A DNA stretch of 64,000 nt from Iodobacter arcticus (lineage in GTDB: Bacteria > Pseudomonadota > Gammaproteobacteria > Burkholderiales > Chitinibacteraceae): assembly GCF_042664895.1 (NCBI RefSeq), contig NZ_JBHTBQ010000006.1, forward strand, positions 1 through 64,000, read 5' to 3'. Below, in pieces: positions 17,617 through 26,820 of this stretch (the first letter of the stretch is position 1; each line of letters begins with the position of its first letter). The translations under genes and the position numbers were made by a program. Below the pieces are notes generated by a model. It ran no database searches. It was not told the DNA's origin and saw nothing but the letters and a program-made list of their open reading frames with translations.

Positions 17617-18818
17617 GAATCCTGCTTTGGATCATCGCTTTATTTGCACTGGCTGTGGGCCTTACGCTGTTTGCCCAGCTCAATACCGGCTATGTGCTGG
17701 TGTTTTTGCCGCCGTGGCGCATTGAAGTATCACTCAATGTCTTTGCCATGCTCACGCTGATCAGTATTACCCTGCTGTATTTGCTGCTGCGCGTAATCGC
17801 CGAATTAGGCGGCTTGCCCCATCAGGTTAAGCAATACCGTGAACGTCAAAAACGAGAAGCTTCTATCCAGCTTGAACGCGAAGCGCGCTTAGCGTTTTTT
17901 GAAGGCCGCTACCAGCGTGCCGAGCGTTTGGCTGGTGAAGCGCTCAATCATAGCGAAAACAACGATGCCTATGCAGTAAATGCCCTGCTTGCCACACGTG
18001 CCGCGCATCAAATGCGCGATTTTGCCCGCCGCGATCAATATCTGGAAAAACTCCAGCAGCGCTTTGGTAATCAACATTTACCTGCCGCCATGATGGCTGC
18101 CGAGCTTTACCTGGATGAGCGCCGTTATGCCGATGCAAGCAATGCACTCGCCGCCGCCAAACAGATTTCTCCAAAGCTTACTGCTGCTTTGCAACTAGAG
18201 CTGCGCTTGCGTTTACGTGAAGAAAATCCCGATGCGGTCTTACGTTTGGCAGAGCAGCTAAGCAAGAGCGAGGCACTGGATGCCGATCAAGCCAGACGAA
18301 TTCGCAACCAAGCCTACTTGCTCAAACTAAAACAGCAGCCCTTATCTTGCCAGCAGCTCAAAGACTGGTGGAATAAGCTCCCTAGTGCAGATAAAGCATT
18401 GCCGCAGCTGCTTGAAGCCGTTGCAGACAGCTATAAGAGCCAGGGTGAGCCCGCTTTAGCACGCACCTTGCTCGAAGAAAGCTTACACAATGAATGGTCG
18501 AGCACCCTAGCTGGCCGCTATGGCACCTTAGGCTTAACGGGCGAAGCGCTGATCTCTCAGCTGCAACAAGCTGAGCTATGGCTCAAGCAGCATCCTAAAG
18601 ATCATTTACTCCTGCTTACCTTAGGGCGGCTCTGCCGGGCAAGCAGTCTATGGGGCAAGGCGCAGACCTATCTGGAAGCCAGCATTGCAGTACATCCAAC
18701 TGCAGTGGCACATTCAGAATTAGCCGAATTACTCGATTCCTTAGATAAAAATGATGCTGCCAGCCAGCACTATCGTGCAAGCTTAGCCTTGGCATTACCG
18801 CAAGCCAGCTTGATCTGA
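17613..18818 (+). CDS. hemY: HemY family TPR membrane protein
   Basis: A 401-residue protein with two N-terminal transmembrane helices (about 3-22 and 41-62) followed by a HemY_N segment and tetratricopeptide-like repeats. Family proteins are encoded with hemCDX and are proposed to aid late porphyrin synthesis; they are unrelated to Bacillus HemY protoporphyrinogen oxidase. The start overlaps the hemX stop by 4 bp. A strong hairpin terminator follows the stop codon within 22 bp. Confidence 0.88.
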   Translation: MRILLWIIALFALAVGLTLFAQLNTGYVLVFLPPWRIEVSLNVFAMLTLISITLLYLLLRVIAELGGLPHQVKQYRERQKREASIQLEREARLAFFEGRYQRAERLAGEALNHSENNDAYAVNALLATRAAHQMRDFARRDQYLEKLQQRFGNQHLPAAMMAAELYLDERRYADASNALAAAKQISPKLTAALQLELRLRLREENPDAVLRLAEQLSKSEALDADQARRIRNQAYLLKLKQQPLSCQQLKDWWNKLPSADKALPQLLEAVADSYKSQGEPALARTLLEESLHNEWSSTLAGRYGTLGLTGEALISQLQQAELWLKQHPKDHLLLLTLGRLCRASSLWGKAQTYLEASIAVHPTAVAHSELAELLDSLDKNDAASQHYRASLALALPQASLI

Positions 18819-18835
18819 AGTGATTGTTTCAGGCA

Positions 18836-18875
18836 AGAAAAAACGGCTGCATTGATATCAATGCAGCCGTTTTGC
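18836..18875. terminator. Bidirectional intrinsic terminator between hemY and a minus-strand small gene
   Basis: A perfect 34-bp palindrome runs from 18840 to 18873, with arms AAAACGGCTGCATTGAT and ATCAATGCAGCCGTTTT. A-rich sequence lies on the left (a T-run on the minus strand) and TTTT on the right, so it can stop transcription from both sides. Confidence 0.88.
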
Positions 18876-18887
18876 TTATTTTAGACC

Positions 18888-19049
18888 TTACTTTTTCTGT
18901 GCGGGTGGCTGAGATGGTTTTACATCGCCAGAGAAAGTAATCCAAGCAAACGGTGATGAGCTTTTATTGCGCTCAAAAAAATTAAGCTCGGATGATTTAG
19001 GAGGAAGAGTAGGTACAACGGGTTTACGGACTTGCGTATGACTTAGCAT
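18888..19049 (-). CDS. Candidate small protein, 53 residues, function unknown
   Basis: ATG at 19049 opens a frame encoding MLSHTQVRKPVVPTLPPK, then a middle section with ELNFFERNKSSSPFAWITF and a Lys/Gln/Pro-rich end. It is a basic, soluble-looking peptide with no membrane segment. GGGG about 9 bases upstream is a weak ribosome site. The reason to believe it is context: the hemY terminator is symmetric and would serve a convergent minus-strand gene ending 12 bp away. I recognise no family. Confidence 0.4.
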   Translation of the reverse strand: MLSHTQVRKPVVPTLPPKSSELNFFERNKSSSPFAWITFSGDVKPSQPPAQKK

Positions 19050-19186
19050 TTTATTGCCCCCGAGTAGTATGCATTAGCACATTACACGATCATAACACAA
19101 TACATTGTAACTATTAACCAATATTTGACTAGAAACAAGTTATTAACTTTCTGCTACATTAACATTAATTTTCAATTACAAAAATA

Positions 19187-19645
19187 TTACAACAAATCCG
19201 GCGACATCACCGCGCGTAATAAATAATTAATTTGCCCTTCTTTTACTCGCCGTTGTAAGCACCAGCAAGCTCCTCGGCGCAGCTCCCAATCCAGCTCTTT
19301 ATACGCCAAGATCACCGCAGCAACCCGGCCTATCTCGGGCTGGTGGCCCACCAAAACCAGCACCTTGCCAGTCTCACGCGGCCAATTACTAACTTCCAGA
19401 TAAGCCGACGCCTTCGAGCCCGGATTAAGCCTTGCGTCTATTTTAAACTGCTTACTTAAAGCCCTAGCCGTTTCCTGGCTACGCAATGCCTCGCTGGCAA
19501 TCACCGTGATTGCCCCATCAGCAAAACGCTTGCCCAACCAAGCCGCCATTTTTTCAGCCTGTTTACGGCCTTTACTGCTAAGGGGGCGAAGTAAATCATC
19601 ATCTCCCTCCTCTGCCTCAGCATGACGCCACAAGATCAAATCCAT
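19187..19645 (-). CDS. sixA: Phosphohistidine phosphatase, SixA type
   Basis: A 152-residue histidine-phosphatase-fold enzyme. It starts MDLILWRHAEAEEGDDD with the catalytic RH pair and later has LVGHQPEIG with the second catalytic His. In E. coli SixA removes phosphate from histidines of phosphotransfer proteins such as the nitrogen PTS. The ATG at 19645 is favoured over an upstream alternative at 19672 because GAGGG lies 5-6 bases before it. It is encoded next to and in the same direction as ppk. Confidence 0.9.
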   Translation of the reverse strand: MDLILWRHAEAEEGDDDLLRPLSSKGRKQAEKMAAWLGKRFADGAITVIASEALRSQETARALSKQFKIDARLNPGSKASAYLEVSNWPRETGKVLVLVGHQPEIGRVAAVILAYKELDWELRRGACWCLQRRVKEGQINYLLRAVMSPDLL

Positions 19646-19847
19646 AATCACCCTCTTTGCATGATTTAGCATGGCTAAGGTGAGATCAGGCTAAGCTTTA
19701 TACTCAATAGGAAATCACGGCTGTAACCCAACAACAAACGAATTACAAGCCGCAACGATATTGGCATTGCAACTAAGCAGATCCACCCCAGAGGCTTATT
19801 TGCACATAGCGAAATAGCGAAAAGCAGCTTTCAAAAAACCAAACCAA

Positions 19848-21926
19848 TCAACTACGTGGCTTCACCGTTAGCTCTGCTAACAGCGTCATTTGTGAAGAAC
19901 GCGATTTACCTCCACGCGCCGTCTTGCGGCGATAACGGCCATCAGATTGCATTTCCCACGCCTGAGTGTTATCCACCAGGCTTGGGCGTAAACTTTCACG
20001 AATCACGCGACGCTTAATTTTTGCATTCAAAATTGGGAACGCGATTTCGATACGGCGGAATAAATTACGCCCCATCCAATCGGCAGACGATAAGTAAACG
20101 TCTTCAGCACCATCATTATAAAAATAGAATACACGGTGATGCTCTAATAAACGGCCCACAATAGAGCGCACGCGAATATTGTCTGACAAGCCTGGAATAC
20201 CCGGCCGTAAAGCGCACACGCCGCGCACAATCAAATGAATCGTCACGCCTGCTTGCGATGCTTCATACAGCTTTTCGATCACTGTAGGCTCTAGCAAAGC
20301 ATTCATTTTGGCGATAATCACCGACTTACGCCCCGCCTTTGCATGCGCAATTTCTTTATCAATGTACTTCAGAATATTTGGCTGCAAAGTAAACGGAGCC
20401 TGCCATAGCTGATGATGATCCCCCGCCAGACCAAGGCCGGTCAGCTGCATAAATACATCATTCACATCGCTAACGATTTCATCATTGCAGGTCATCAAGC
20501 CAAAATCGGTGTACAGCTTAGTCGTACGTGGATGGTAATTACCCGTGCCAACGTGGGTATAGCGGTGCAAACGCCCTTCTTCGCGCCGCACAATCAGCAG
20601 CATCTTGGCATGCGTTTTATAGCCATATACGCCATACACCACGTGCACGCCAGCCAGCTCCAGCTTAGCGGCCCAATTGATATTCGCCTCTTCATCAAAG
20701 CGCGCCATCAACTCCACCACAGCGGTGACTTCTTTACCGCGCCCGGCTGCATCGCATAAGGCTTCCATCAAAGCGGATTCCGTACCGGTGCGATAAACCG
20801 TCATCTTAATCGCCACCACCTGTGGATCTCTCGCCGCCTGCTGCAACAAATCAATCACTGGGGTAAAACTTTGGTAGGGGTGATGCAATAAAATATCGCC
20901 TTGGCGAATCGCGGCAAACATATCCGGCTGCTTGCGTAGCTCTAGCGGAATCCCCGGAATAAAAGGCTCAAACTTCAAATCAGAACGCTCAACCTGATCT
21001 GGCACCTGCATCAGACGCACCAGATTGACCGGCCCGTTTACCCGATATAAATCAGCATTTTGCAAGCCAAACTGATCGCGCAAGAAATCCTGTAAATGCT
21101 TAGGGCAATTATCAGCCAGCTCTAAACGCACCGCATCGCCATAAGAGCGCTGCGACAATTCGCCTTTTAAAGCGGCCCGCAAGTCTTTCAGATCATCATC
21201 ATCAACCGATAAATCAGAATCACGCGTCACACGGAACTGATAGCAGCCCAACACATGCATACCTGAAAACAGCTCATCCACATGCGCATGCAAAATCGAC
21301 GACAAGAATACAAAGCCATGCTCTACACCAGAAATCTCGGTCGGCATTTTTACAAATCGCGGCAAAATACGCGGCGCTTGCACAATCGCAATGCCCGAGC
21401 TGCGGCCAAAGGCATCGTTGCCTTCCAGCTCAACAATAAAATTAAGCGATTTATTTAAAACACGCGGGAAAGGATGCGAAGGATCAAGCCCGATCGGCGT
21501 CAGAATCGGCATCAGCTCACGAAAGAAGAAATCACGCACCCACTCGCGCTGCTCATCTGTCCACACGCTGCGACGGAAAAAATGAATCCCCTCTTTAGCC
21601 AAGGCAGGGAACATGACTTCCAGCAACAAACTATATTGGCGATCAACCAAATCGTGCGCTTCACGCGTGACCAGCTCAAAAGCCTGTAAAGACGTCATGC
21701 CCTCCGGCAACAGCCGTGTTGGGTTAAGCCGCATATTTTCTTTAAGCCACGCCACGCGCACTTCAAAAAACTCATCCAGATTGGACGACACAATGCACAG
21801 AAACTTCAAACGCTCCAACAAAGGATTACTTGCGTCTTCCGCCTGGGCCAATACCCGACGATTAAACTCTAACAACCCCATTTCACGATTTAGCATTAAT
21901 TGATTATCGGCAGGTTTGTAACTCAT
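19848..21926 (-). CDS. ppk: Polyphosphate kinase 1
   Basis: A 692-residue enzyme that polymerises the gamma-phosphate of ATP into inorganic polyphosphate, and runs in reverse. N-terminal FNRRVLAQAED, the central segment and the paired phospholipase-D-like lobes are all present; KTHAKM holds the autophosphorylated histidine and VVELMARFDEEANI precedes it. Length is normal. ATG at 21926 is chosen over the GTG codon before it. The polymer may feed the polyphosphate glucokinase encoded at 50074-50850. Confidence 0.96.
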   Translation of the reverse strand: MSYKPADNQLMLNREMGLLEFNRRVLAQAEDASNPLLERLKFLCIVSSNLDEFFEVRVAWLKENMRLNPTRLLPEGMTSLQAFELVTREAHDLVDRQYSLLLEVMFPALAKEGIHFFRRSVWTDEQREWVRDFFFRELMPILTPIGLDPSHPFPRVLNKSLNFIVELEGNDAFGRSSGIAIVQAPRILPRFVKMPTEISGVEHGFVFLSSILHAHVDELFSGMHVLGCYQFRVTRDSDLSVDDDDLKDLRAALKGELSQRSYGDAVRLELADNCPKHLQDFLRDQFGLQNADLYRVNGPVNLVRLMQVPDQVERSDLKFEPFIPGIPLELRKQPDMFAAIRQGDILLHHPYQSFTPVIDLLQQAARDPQVVAIKMTVYRTGTESALMEALCDAAGRGKEVTAVVELMARFDEEANINWAAKLELAGVHVVYGVYGYKTHAKMLLIVRREEGRLHRYTHVGTGNYHPRTTKLYTDFGLMTCNDEIVSDVNDVFMQLTGLGLAGDHHQLWQAPFTLQPNILKYIDKEIAHAKAGRKSVIIAKMNALLEPTVIEKLYEASQAGVTIHLIVRGVCALRPGIPGLSDNIRVRSIVGRLLEHHRVFYFYNDGAEDVYLSSADWMGRNLFRRIEIAFPILNAKIKRRVIRESLRPSLVDNTQAWEMQSDGRYRRKTARGGKSRSSQMTLLAELTVKPRS

Positions 21927-22100
21927 CACTCTTCGCTCAAATTAAACAGCCCATTAAAAAACGTAATAAGAAAAGCACAGCTCAGTTAGCGACTAGCAAA
22001 CCTTATTTAACACGGATAAATAAGAAAGCTAATTTGAAACTGAAGCGGTGTTTTCACCAATATTTTGCTGATTATGCTGTTCAAACTCATTATAAATATC

Positions 22101-22118
22101 GTAGGGCAGGTGCAACCC
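22101..22118. repeat. Orphan half of a REP-like hairpin
   Basis: GTAGGGCAGGTGCAACCC resembles one arm of the REPIN elements described below, with no partner arm nearby. It lies in the 439-bp gene-free stretch 21927-22365, which otherwise holds the complete element at 22175-22242 and the yggX terminator; nothing else was recognised there. Confidence 0.5.
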
Positions 22119-22174
22119 AATCTTATCAACTTAGTAGCTAGATGCTGCCGCACAATGACAAGCATTGAATCATC

Positions 22175-22242
22175 GTAGGGCGGGTGAAACCCGCCATTTT
22201 TCGTATTTCATCGTAAAACTCGGCGGGTTTCACCCGCCCTAC
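22175..22242. repeat. REPIN-like inverted pair between ppk and yggX
   Basis: Two 21-bp arms in inverted orientation, at 22175-22195 and 22222-22242, enclose 26 bp. Each arm begins or ends with GTAGGGCGGGT and can itself fold as GGCGGGT-GAA-ACCCGCC. The same unit occurs at 32156-32226 and 33328-33398, and a diverged one at 38364-38422. Confidence 0.85.
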
Positions 22243-22324
22243 AAATTCAAAAATCGAACACCCTACCCACACTGAGCAAGAGACATGATCACAAACGTTT
22301 TGCAATAGCCTGAAACGGGGTTAT

Positions 22325-22354
22325 AGAAAAAACAAAGGCCACTATAAGTGGCCT
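22325..22354 (-). terminator. Intrinsic terminator of yggX
   Basis: AGGCCACT and AGTGGCCT form an 8-bp stem with a three-base loop. On the minus strand TTTGTTTTTTC follows. It lies 12 bp past the yggX stop codon. Confidence 0.85.
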
Positions 22355-22365
22355 GTGCTTAACTT

Positions 22366-22632
22366 TTATTGCGGCACAAAGCCCGCGGGCATTTCTGCAC
22401 CATCGCCAAAGAAATAATTCTCTAACTGCTGCTGCAAATACTGCCGCGCACGCGGATCCGCCAAGCTCAGACGGTTTTCATTGATCAACATGGTTTGATG
22501 CTTAATCCAAGCCTGCCATGCTTCTTTAGAAACATTTTCAAACACCTTCTTACCCAAAGCACCTGGCAATGGCGGGAACTCCATCCCTTCCGCTTCACGG
22601 CCCAGCTTTACACAGTTCACAGTGCGGCTCAT
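22366..22632 (-). CDS. yggX: Fe(2+)-trafficking / oxidative damage protection protein
   Basis: An 88-residue YggX-family protein. It starts MSRTVNCVKLGREAEGM with the conserved cysteine and continues FPPLPGALGKKVFENVS, WQAWIKHQTMLINENRL and DPRARQYL, all family signatures. YggX protects iron-sulfur clusters from oxidation and takes part in iron handling in the cytoplasm. ATG at 22632 has AAGGTGA seven bases upstream; a GTG at 22641 is less likely. The restriction island begins on the other side, divergently. Confidence 0.95.
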   Translation of the reverse strand: MSRTVNCVKLGREAEGMEFPPLPGALGKKVFENVSKEAWQAWIKHQTMLINENRLSLADPRARQYLQQQLENYFFGDGAEMPAGFVPQ

Positions 22633-22912
22633 TAGTATCACCTTAATAATATTACATTTATGTTTCTAGAAAATGACAAAAGCTGCATGAGAATGGCTAA
22701 AACGCCAAATGCATAGCAGCAAGTGCTGACGTAGCCAAGGTAGCCACGATTATAACAGAGCCAAGGCACCCAACAGCAGGGCTAAGTTAGCAAGTTAAAT
22801 CCGTAATTTTTATAATTTTACTTAGCGACAAGGCATCCAAGCTTTCAAACCAAGCCTAGGCAGATCAGGTAAAATCTACGGCCTTATGTAAGCCACACAC
22901 TAGGTTTGAGTA

Positions 22913-25264
22913 ATGGATAAGAAAAAGCTGTCCGAGCGGGATATTTGCACCAAATTCATTACCCCAGCTTTAGAGTCGGCGGGCTGGAATAAGCACACTC
23001 AATTACGGGAAGAAGTAAACCTCACTGCTGGCCGCGTTGTCGTACGGGGCAATAAAGGGATACGTGATGAAAAGTCCATCCGCCGTGCCGATTATGTTTT
23101 GTACTTCAAGCCTAATTTGCCGCTGGCAATTGTTGAAGCTAAAGACAATAAACACACCGTTCGGGATGGCATTCAGCAAGCGCTGGATTATGCCGCGATG
23201 CTTGACGTGCCTTTCGCCTTTTCCAGCAATGGGGATGGCTTTGTTTTTCACGATAAAACCCTCACCGACGGCGTATTAGAGCGTGAAATCACTCTGGCCG
23301 AGTTTCCATCGCCAGATGAGCTATGGCAGCGCTATTTAGCATGGAAAGGCATCGCCCCCGAGCAAGTTTCTGTTTACGCACAGGACTATCATGCCGGCCG
23401 CACGGCACGCTATTACCAAGTTAATGCGATTAATCGCGCCATTGAAGCAGTGACCAAGCAGCAAAAACGCATCTTATTGGTGATGGCAACAGGTACGGGT
23501 AAAACCTACACCGCGTTTCAGATCATCTGGCGCTTGTGGAAATCACGCAGCGCCAAGCGGATTTTATTTTTAGCCGACCGGAATATCCTAGTTGATCAAA
23601 CCAAGACCAATGACTTCAAGCCCTTTGCCGGGGCAATGACCAAGATCGAAAACCGTAATGTCGATAAATCTTACGAAATTTATCTGTCGCTTTACCAAGC
23701 CGTCACGGGCAACGAAGAAGAACAAAATATTTTTAAAGACTTCAGCCCTGATTTCTTTGATTTAATCGTGATTGATGAGTGCCATCGCGGCAGCGCGAGG
23801 GAAGATTCGGCATGGCGGGCCATTTTGGATTATTTCAGCTCGGCCACTCATCTTGGCTTAACCGCTACGCCCAAAGAAACCGCCGAAGTTTCCAATACCA
23901 GCTACTTTGGCGAGCCCATTTATACCTATTCGCTGAAACAGGGGATTGAAGACGGTTTTCTTGCGCCCTATAAGGTGATTCGCGTCGATCTGGACAAAGA
24001 CTTGGGCTGGCGGCCAACAGCAGGCAAAGTGGATGCCAAAGGCCAGCTGGTTGAAGACCGCATTTACAATCAAAAAGACATGAACAAAGCGCTGGTACTC
24101 ACACAGCGCGATGAAGCCGTTGCCAAGCGGATTACCGAGTTTTTGCATGCCACAGGGCGGATGAGCAAAACCATTGTGTTTTGCGAAGATATCGACCACG
24201 CCAGCCGCATGCGCCAAGCCCTGATTAACTGCAATAGCGACCTTGCTAGCGCCAATCCAAAGTACGTCATGCAAATCACCGGAGATAATGACGAAGGCAA
24301 ACTTGAGCTAGACAACTTTATCAACCCGCGTAAAGACTATCCGGTGATTGCCACCACCAGCCGCTTAATGACCACCGGTGTGGACGCGCAAACCTGCAAA
24401 CTGATCGTGCTGGACCGGACGATTAACAGCATGACCGAGTTCAAACAAATCATCGGTCGCGGCACGCGTATCAACGAAGACTACGACAAGCTGTGGTTTA
24501 CGATTTTAGACTTCAAAAAAGCCACCGAAAACTTTGCCGATCCAGATTTTGATGGCGAACCGGTCGTGGTTTATGCACCCGAACCCGAAGCCCCCATCGT
24601 TCCGCCTGAAGATTACCCACAGCCAGAGGTGGAGGGTTTACCTATCAACGAACCTCCAGGCGAATATGGCAACGGTGGCGCAGGCATGGGAGAAGGCGAG
24701 CCGCGGCGTAAATATGTAATCAATGATGTATCCGTTTTTGTAGTGAACGAGCGTGTTCAATATATGGGGCCAGATGGCAAACTGATCACTGAATCGCTTA
24801 AAGATTACAGCCGCATTCAACTCAATAAATGCTTTTCATCGCTGGATGATTTTTTGCAAAGCTGGACAGATGCCAACAAAAAACAGGCCATCATTACCGA
24901 GCTGGAAGCAGAGGGAGTATTGTTTGAAGAGCTGGCCAAAGAAACCGGCAATAAAGACCTCGACCCCTTCGATTTAATCTGTCACATTGCCTTCGGCCAA
25001 AAACCACTGACCCGCCGTGAGCGGGCAGATCAAGTGAAAAAGCGCGATTACTTCGGCAAATACGGCGAAATGTCGCGCAAAGTGCTGGAAAAACTACTAG
25101 ATAAATATGCCGATAGTGGCATTGCCAATGTTGAAGACAGCAATGTACTGAAAAACCCCGATTTTGCGCCTTTAGGTTCGCCTGTTGAATTAATCAAATC
25201 CTTTGGCGGGCGGCCGCAATACCAGCAGGCTATACGCGAGCTAGAACACGCCCTGTATCAATAG
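22913..25264 (+). CDS. hsdR: Type I restriction enzyme, HsdR subunit (EcoEI-like)
   Basis: A 783-residue motor/nuclease subunit that translocates DNA and cuts it away from an unmethylated target. The N-terminal nuclease domain has D60 and the E75-A-K77 triad. The superfamily-2 helicase has Walker A MATGTGKT (191-198), DECH (288-291), LTATPKE, and motif VI-like IIGRGTRINE. The C-terminus after about 600 matches the EcoEI_R_C-type domain that docks on methylase, and the size fits the compact type IB-like HsdR. It is separated from hsdM by 86 bp holding a small repeat. Confidence 0.93.
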   Translation: MDKKKLSERDICTKFITPALESAGWNKHTQLREEVNLTAGRVVVRGNKGIRDEKSIRRADYVLYFKPNLPLAIVEAKDNKHTVRDGIQQALDYAAMLDVPFAFSSNGDGFVFHDKTLTDGVLEREITLAEFPSPDELWQRYLAWKGIAPEQVSVYAQDYHAGRTARYYQVNAINRAIEAVTKQQKRILLVMATGTGKTYTAFQIIWRLWKSRSAKRILFLADRNILVDQTKTNDFKPFAGAMTKIENRNVDKSYEIYLSLYQAVTGNEEEQNIFKDFSPDFFDLIVIDECHRGSAREDSAWRAILDYFSSATHLGLTATPKETAEVSNTSYFGEPIYTYSLKQGIEDGFLAPYKVIRVDLDKDLGWRPTAGKVDAKGQLVEDRIYNQKDMNKALVLTQRDEAVAKRITEFLHATGRMSKTIVFCEDIDHASRMRQALINCNSDLASANPKYVMQITGDNDEGKLELDNFINPRKDYPVIATTSRLMTTGVDAQTCKLIVLDRTINSMTEFKQIIGRGTRINEDYDKLWFTILDFKKATENFADPDFDGEPVVVYAPEPEAPIVPPEDYPQPEVEGLPINEPPGEYGNGGAGMGEGEPRRKYVINDVSVFVVNERVQYMGPDGKLITESLKDYSRIQLNKCFSSLDDFLQSWTDANKKQAIITELEAEGVLFEELAKETGNKDLDPFDLICHIAFGQKPLTRRERADQVKKRDYFGKYGEMSRKVLEKLLDKYADSGIANVEDSNVLKNPDFAPLGSPVELIKSFGGRPQYQQAIRELEHALYQ

Positions 25265-25288
25265 CTCAAACTGAGCCTGTAGAACCAT

Positions 25289-25316
25289 GCCCTTCGACTT
25301 CGCTCAGGGCGAACGA
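25289..25316. repeat. Short dispersed-type hairpin between hsdR and hsdM
   Basis: The sequence CCCTTCGACTTCGCTCAGGG with flanking GC is an imperfect hairpin (GCCCTT/AGGGC ends). The same CCCTTCGAC...CTCAGGGCGAA form is a common intergenic repeat in proteobacterial genomes. Only one copy is present here. Confidence 0.55.
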
Positions 25317-25350
25317 ATAAAAAACGGACTCTGTCCGAACGGAAATAACA

Positions 25351-26820
25351 ATGACCATCAGCAACACCCTTATTAAATCCATCCAAGACATCATGCGCCA
25401 AGACGCCGGTATTGATGGCGACGCGCAGCGCATTTCCCAAATTTCCTGGCTATTATTTTTAAAGATTTTTGACGACCAAGAAACCGAAATAGAAATGATG
25501 CGGGATATGTATCAGTCGCCGATGCCAGAGCCGATGCGCTGGCGTAACTGGGCGGCGGATGCCGAGGGCATTACAGGGGATGAGCTGCTGGGTTTTGTAA
25601 ATAACGATTTGTTTGCCACGCTAAAAAACCTAAATGCCGATGCAATCATGAACCCGCGTGCCTTTGTGGTGCAATCGGTGTTTCAAGACGCTTTTAACTA
25701 TATGAAGTCGGGTCAGTTGCTGCGGCAAGTGATTAATAAAATCAATGAAATTGATTTTAACAGCCAGCAAGACCGCCACCTGTTTAATGATCTGTACGAA
25801 AAGATTCTTAAAGATCTGCAAAACGCCGGTAATGCCGGGGAGTTTTATACCCCGCGTGCGGTAACGCAGTTTATGGTCGATATGATCAACCCGCAGCTGG
25901 GTGAAAAAGTGCTCGACCCTGCTTGCGGCACGGGTGGATTTTTAAGCTGCGCCCTGCGGCATTTGCGCACGCAAGTGAAGTCGGTGGAAGACGAGAGCGT
26001 CTTGCAGCAAGCCATTCATGGCGTAGAAAAAAAGCAAATGCCCCATCTGCTCTGCGTCACCAATATGTTGCTCAATGGTATTGAAGTGCCATCGCTAATC
26101 CGCCATGACAATACCCTGAGCAAACCACTGGCCAGCTATGGCCCACGGGATATGGTCGATGTAATTCTGACCAATCCGCCCTTTGGCGGCACCGAAGAGC
26201 CAGGCACGGAATCTAATTTCCCTGCAGATATCCGCACCAAAGAAACCGCCGATTTATTCCTGGTACTGATTACCGAGCTGCTGAAACACAATGGCCGCGC
26301 CGCCGTGGTATTGCCCGATGGCACGCTGTTTGGTGAAGGCGTAAAAACGCGCATCAAAGAAAAATTGCTGTCCGAATGCAATCTGCACACCATTGTGCGC
26401 CTGCCCAATGGCGTGTTTGCACCCTACACCGGCATCAAAACCAATCTGCTGTTCTTCACCAAAGGCCAGCCAACTAAAGATGTCTGGTACTACGAGCACC
26501 AATACCCCACCGGTTACAAGAGCTACAGCAAAACCAAGCCCATCCGCATCGATGAATTTGACGTAGAAAAAGCCTGGTGGGGCAACGAGGCCGATGGCTT
26601 TGCCAGCCGCGTAGAAAACGAATTCGCGTGGAAAATCAGCATAGCCGACATCCGCGCCAAGGGCTTCAACCTCGACCAGAAAAACCCGCACGTTGGCGAA
26701 GTCATCAGCCATGATCCTGACGAGCTGCTGGCGCAATACCAAGCCCTGCAAGCGGACGCGCAAGCCATCCGCAACCAGCTCAAAACCATTCTCGCCGCCG
26801 CACTTGAGGGTAAAGCATGA
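25351..26820 (+). CDS. hsdM: Type I DNA methyltransferase, HsdM subunit
   Basis: A 489-residue N6-adenine methyltransferase that modifies the HsdS-defined target. The N-terminal HsdM_N bundle (about 1-140) precedes the catalytic domain with AdoMet motif DPACGTGGF (189-197) and catalytic NPPF (275-278). The C-terminal coiled region would contact HsdS. Its stop overlaps the start of the following nuclease gene by 4 bp, so they are translated together. Confidence 0.95.
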   Translation: MTISNTLIKSIQDIMRQDAGIDGDAQRISQISWLLFLKIFDDQETEIEMMRDMYQSPMPEPMRWRNWAADAEGITGDELLGFVNNDLFATLKNLNADAIMNPRAFVVQSVFQDAFNYMKSGQLLRQVINKINEIDFNSQQDRHLFNDLYEKILKDLQNAGNAGEFYTPRAVTQFMVDMINPQLGEKVLDPACGTGGFLSCALRHLRTQVKSVEDESVLQQAIHGVEKKQMPHLLCVTNMLLNGIEVPSLIRHDNTLSKPLASYGPRDMVDVILTNPPFGGTEEPGTESNFPADIRTKETADLFLVLITELLKHNGRAAVVLPDGTLFGEGVKTRIKEKLLSECNLHTIVRLPNGVFAPYTGIKTNLLFFTKGQPTKDVWYYEHQYPTGYKSYSKTKPIRIDEFDVEKAWWGNEADGFASRVENEFAWKISIADIRAKGFNLDQKNPHVGEVISHDPDELLAQYQALQADAQAIRNQLKTILAAALEGKA

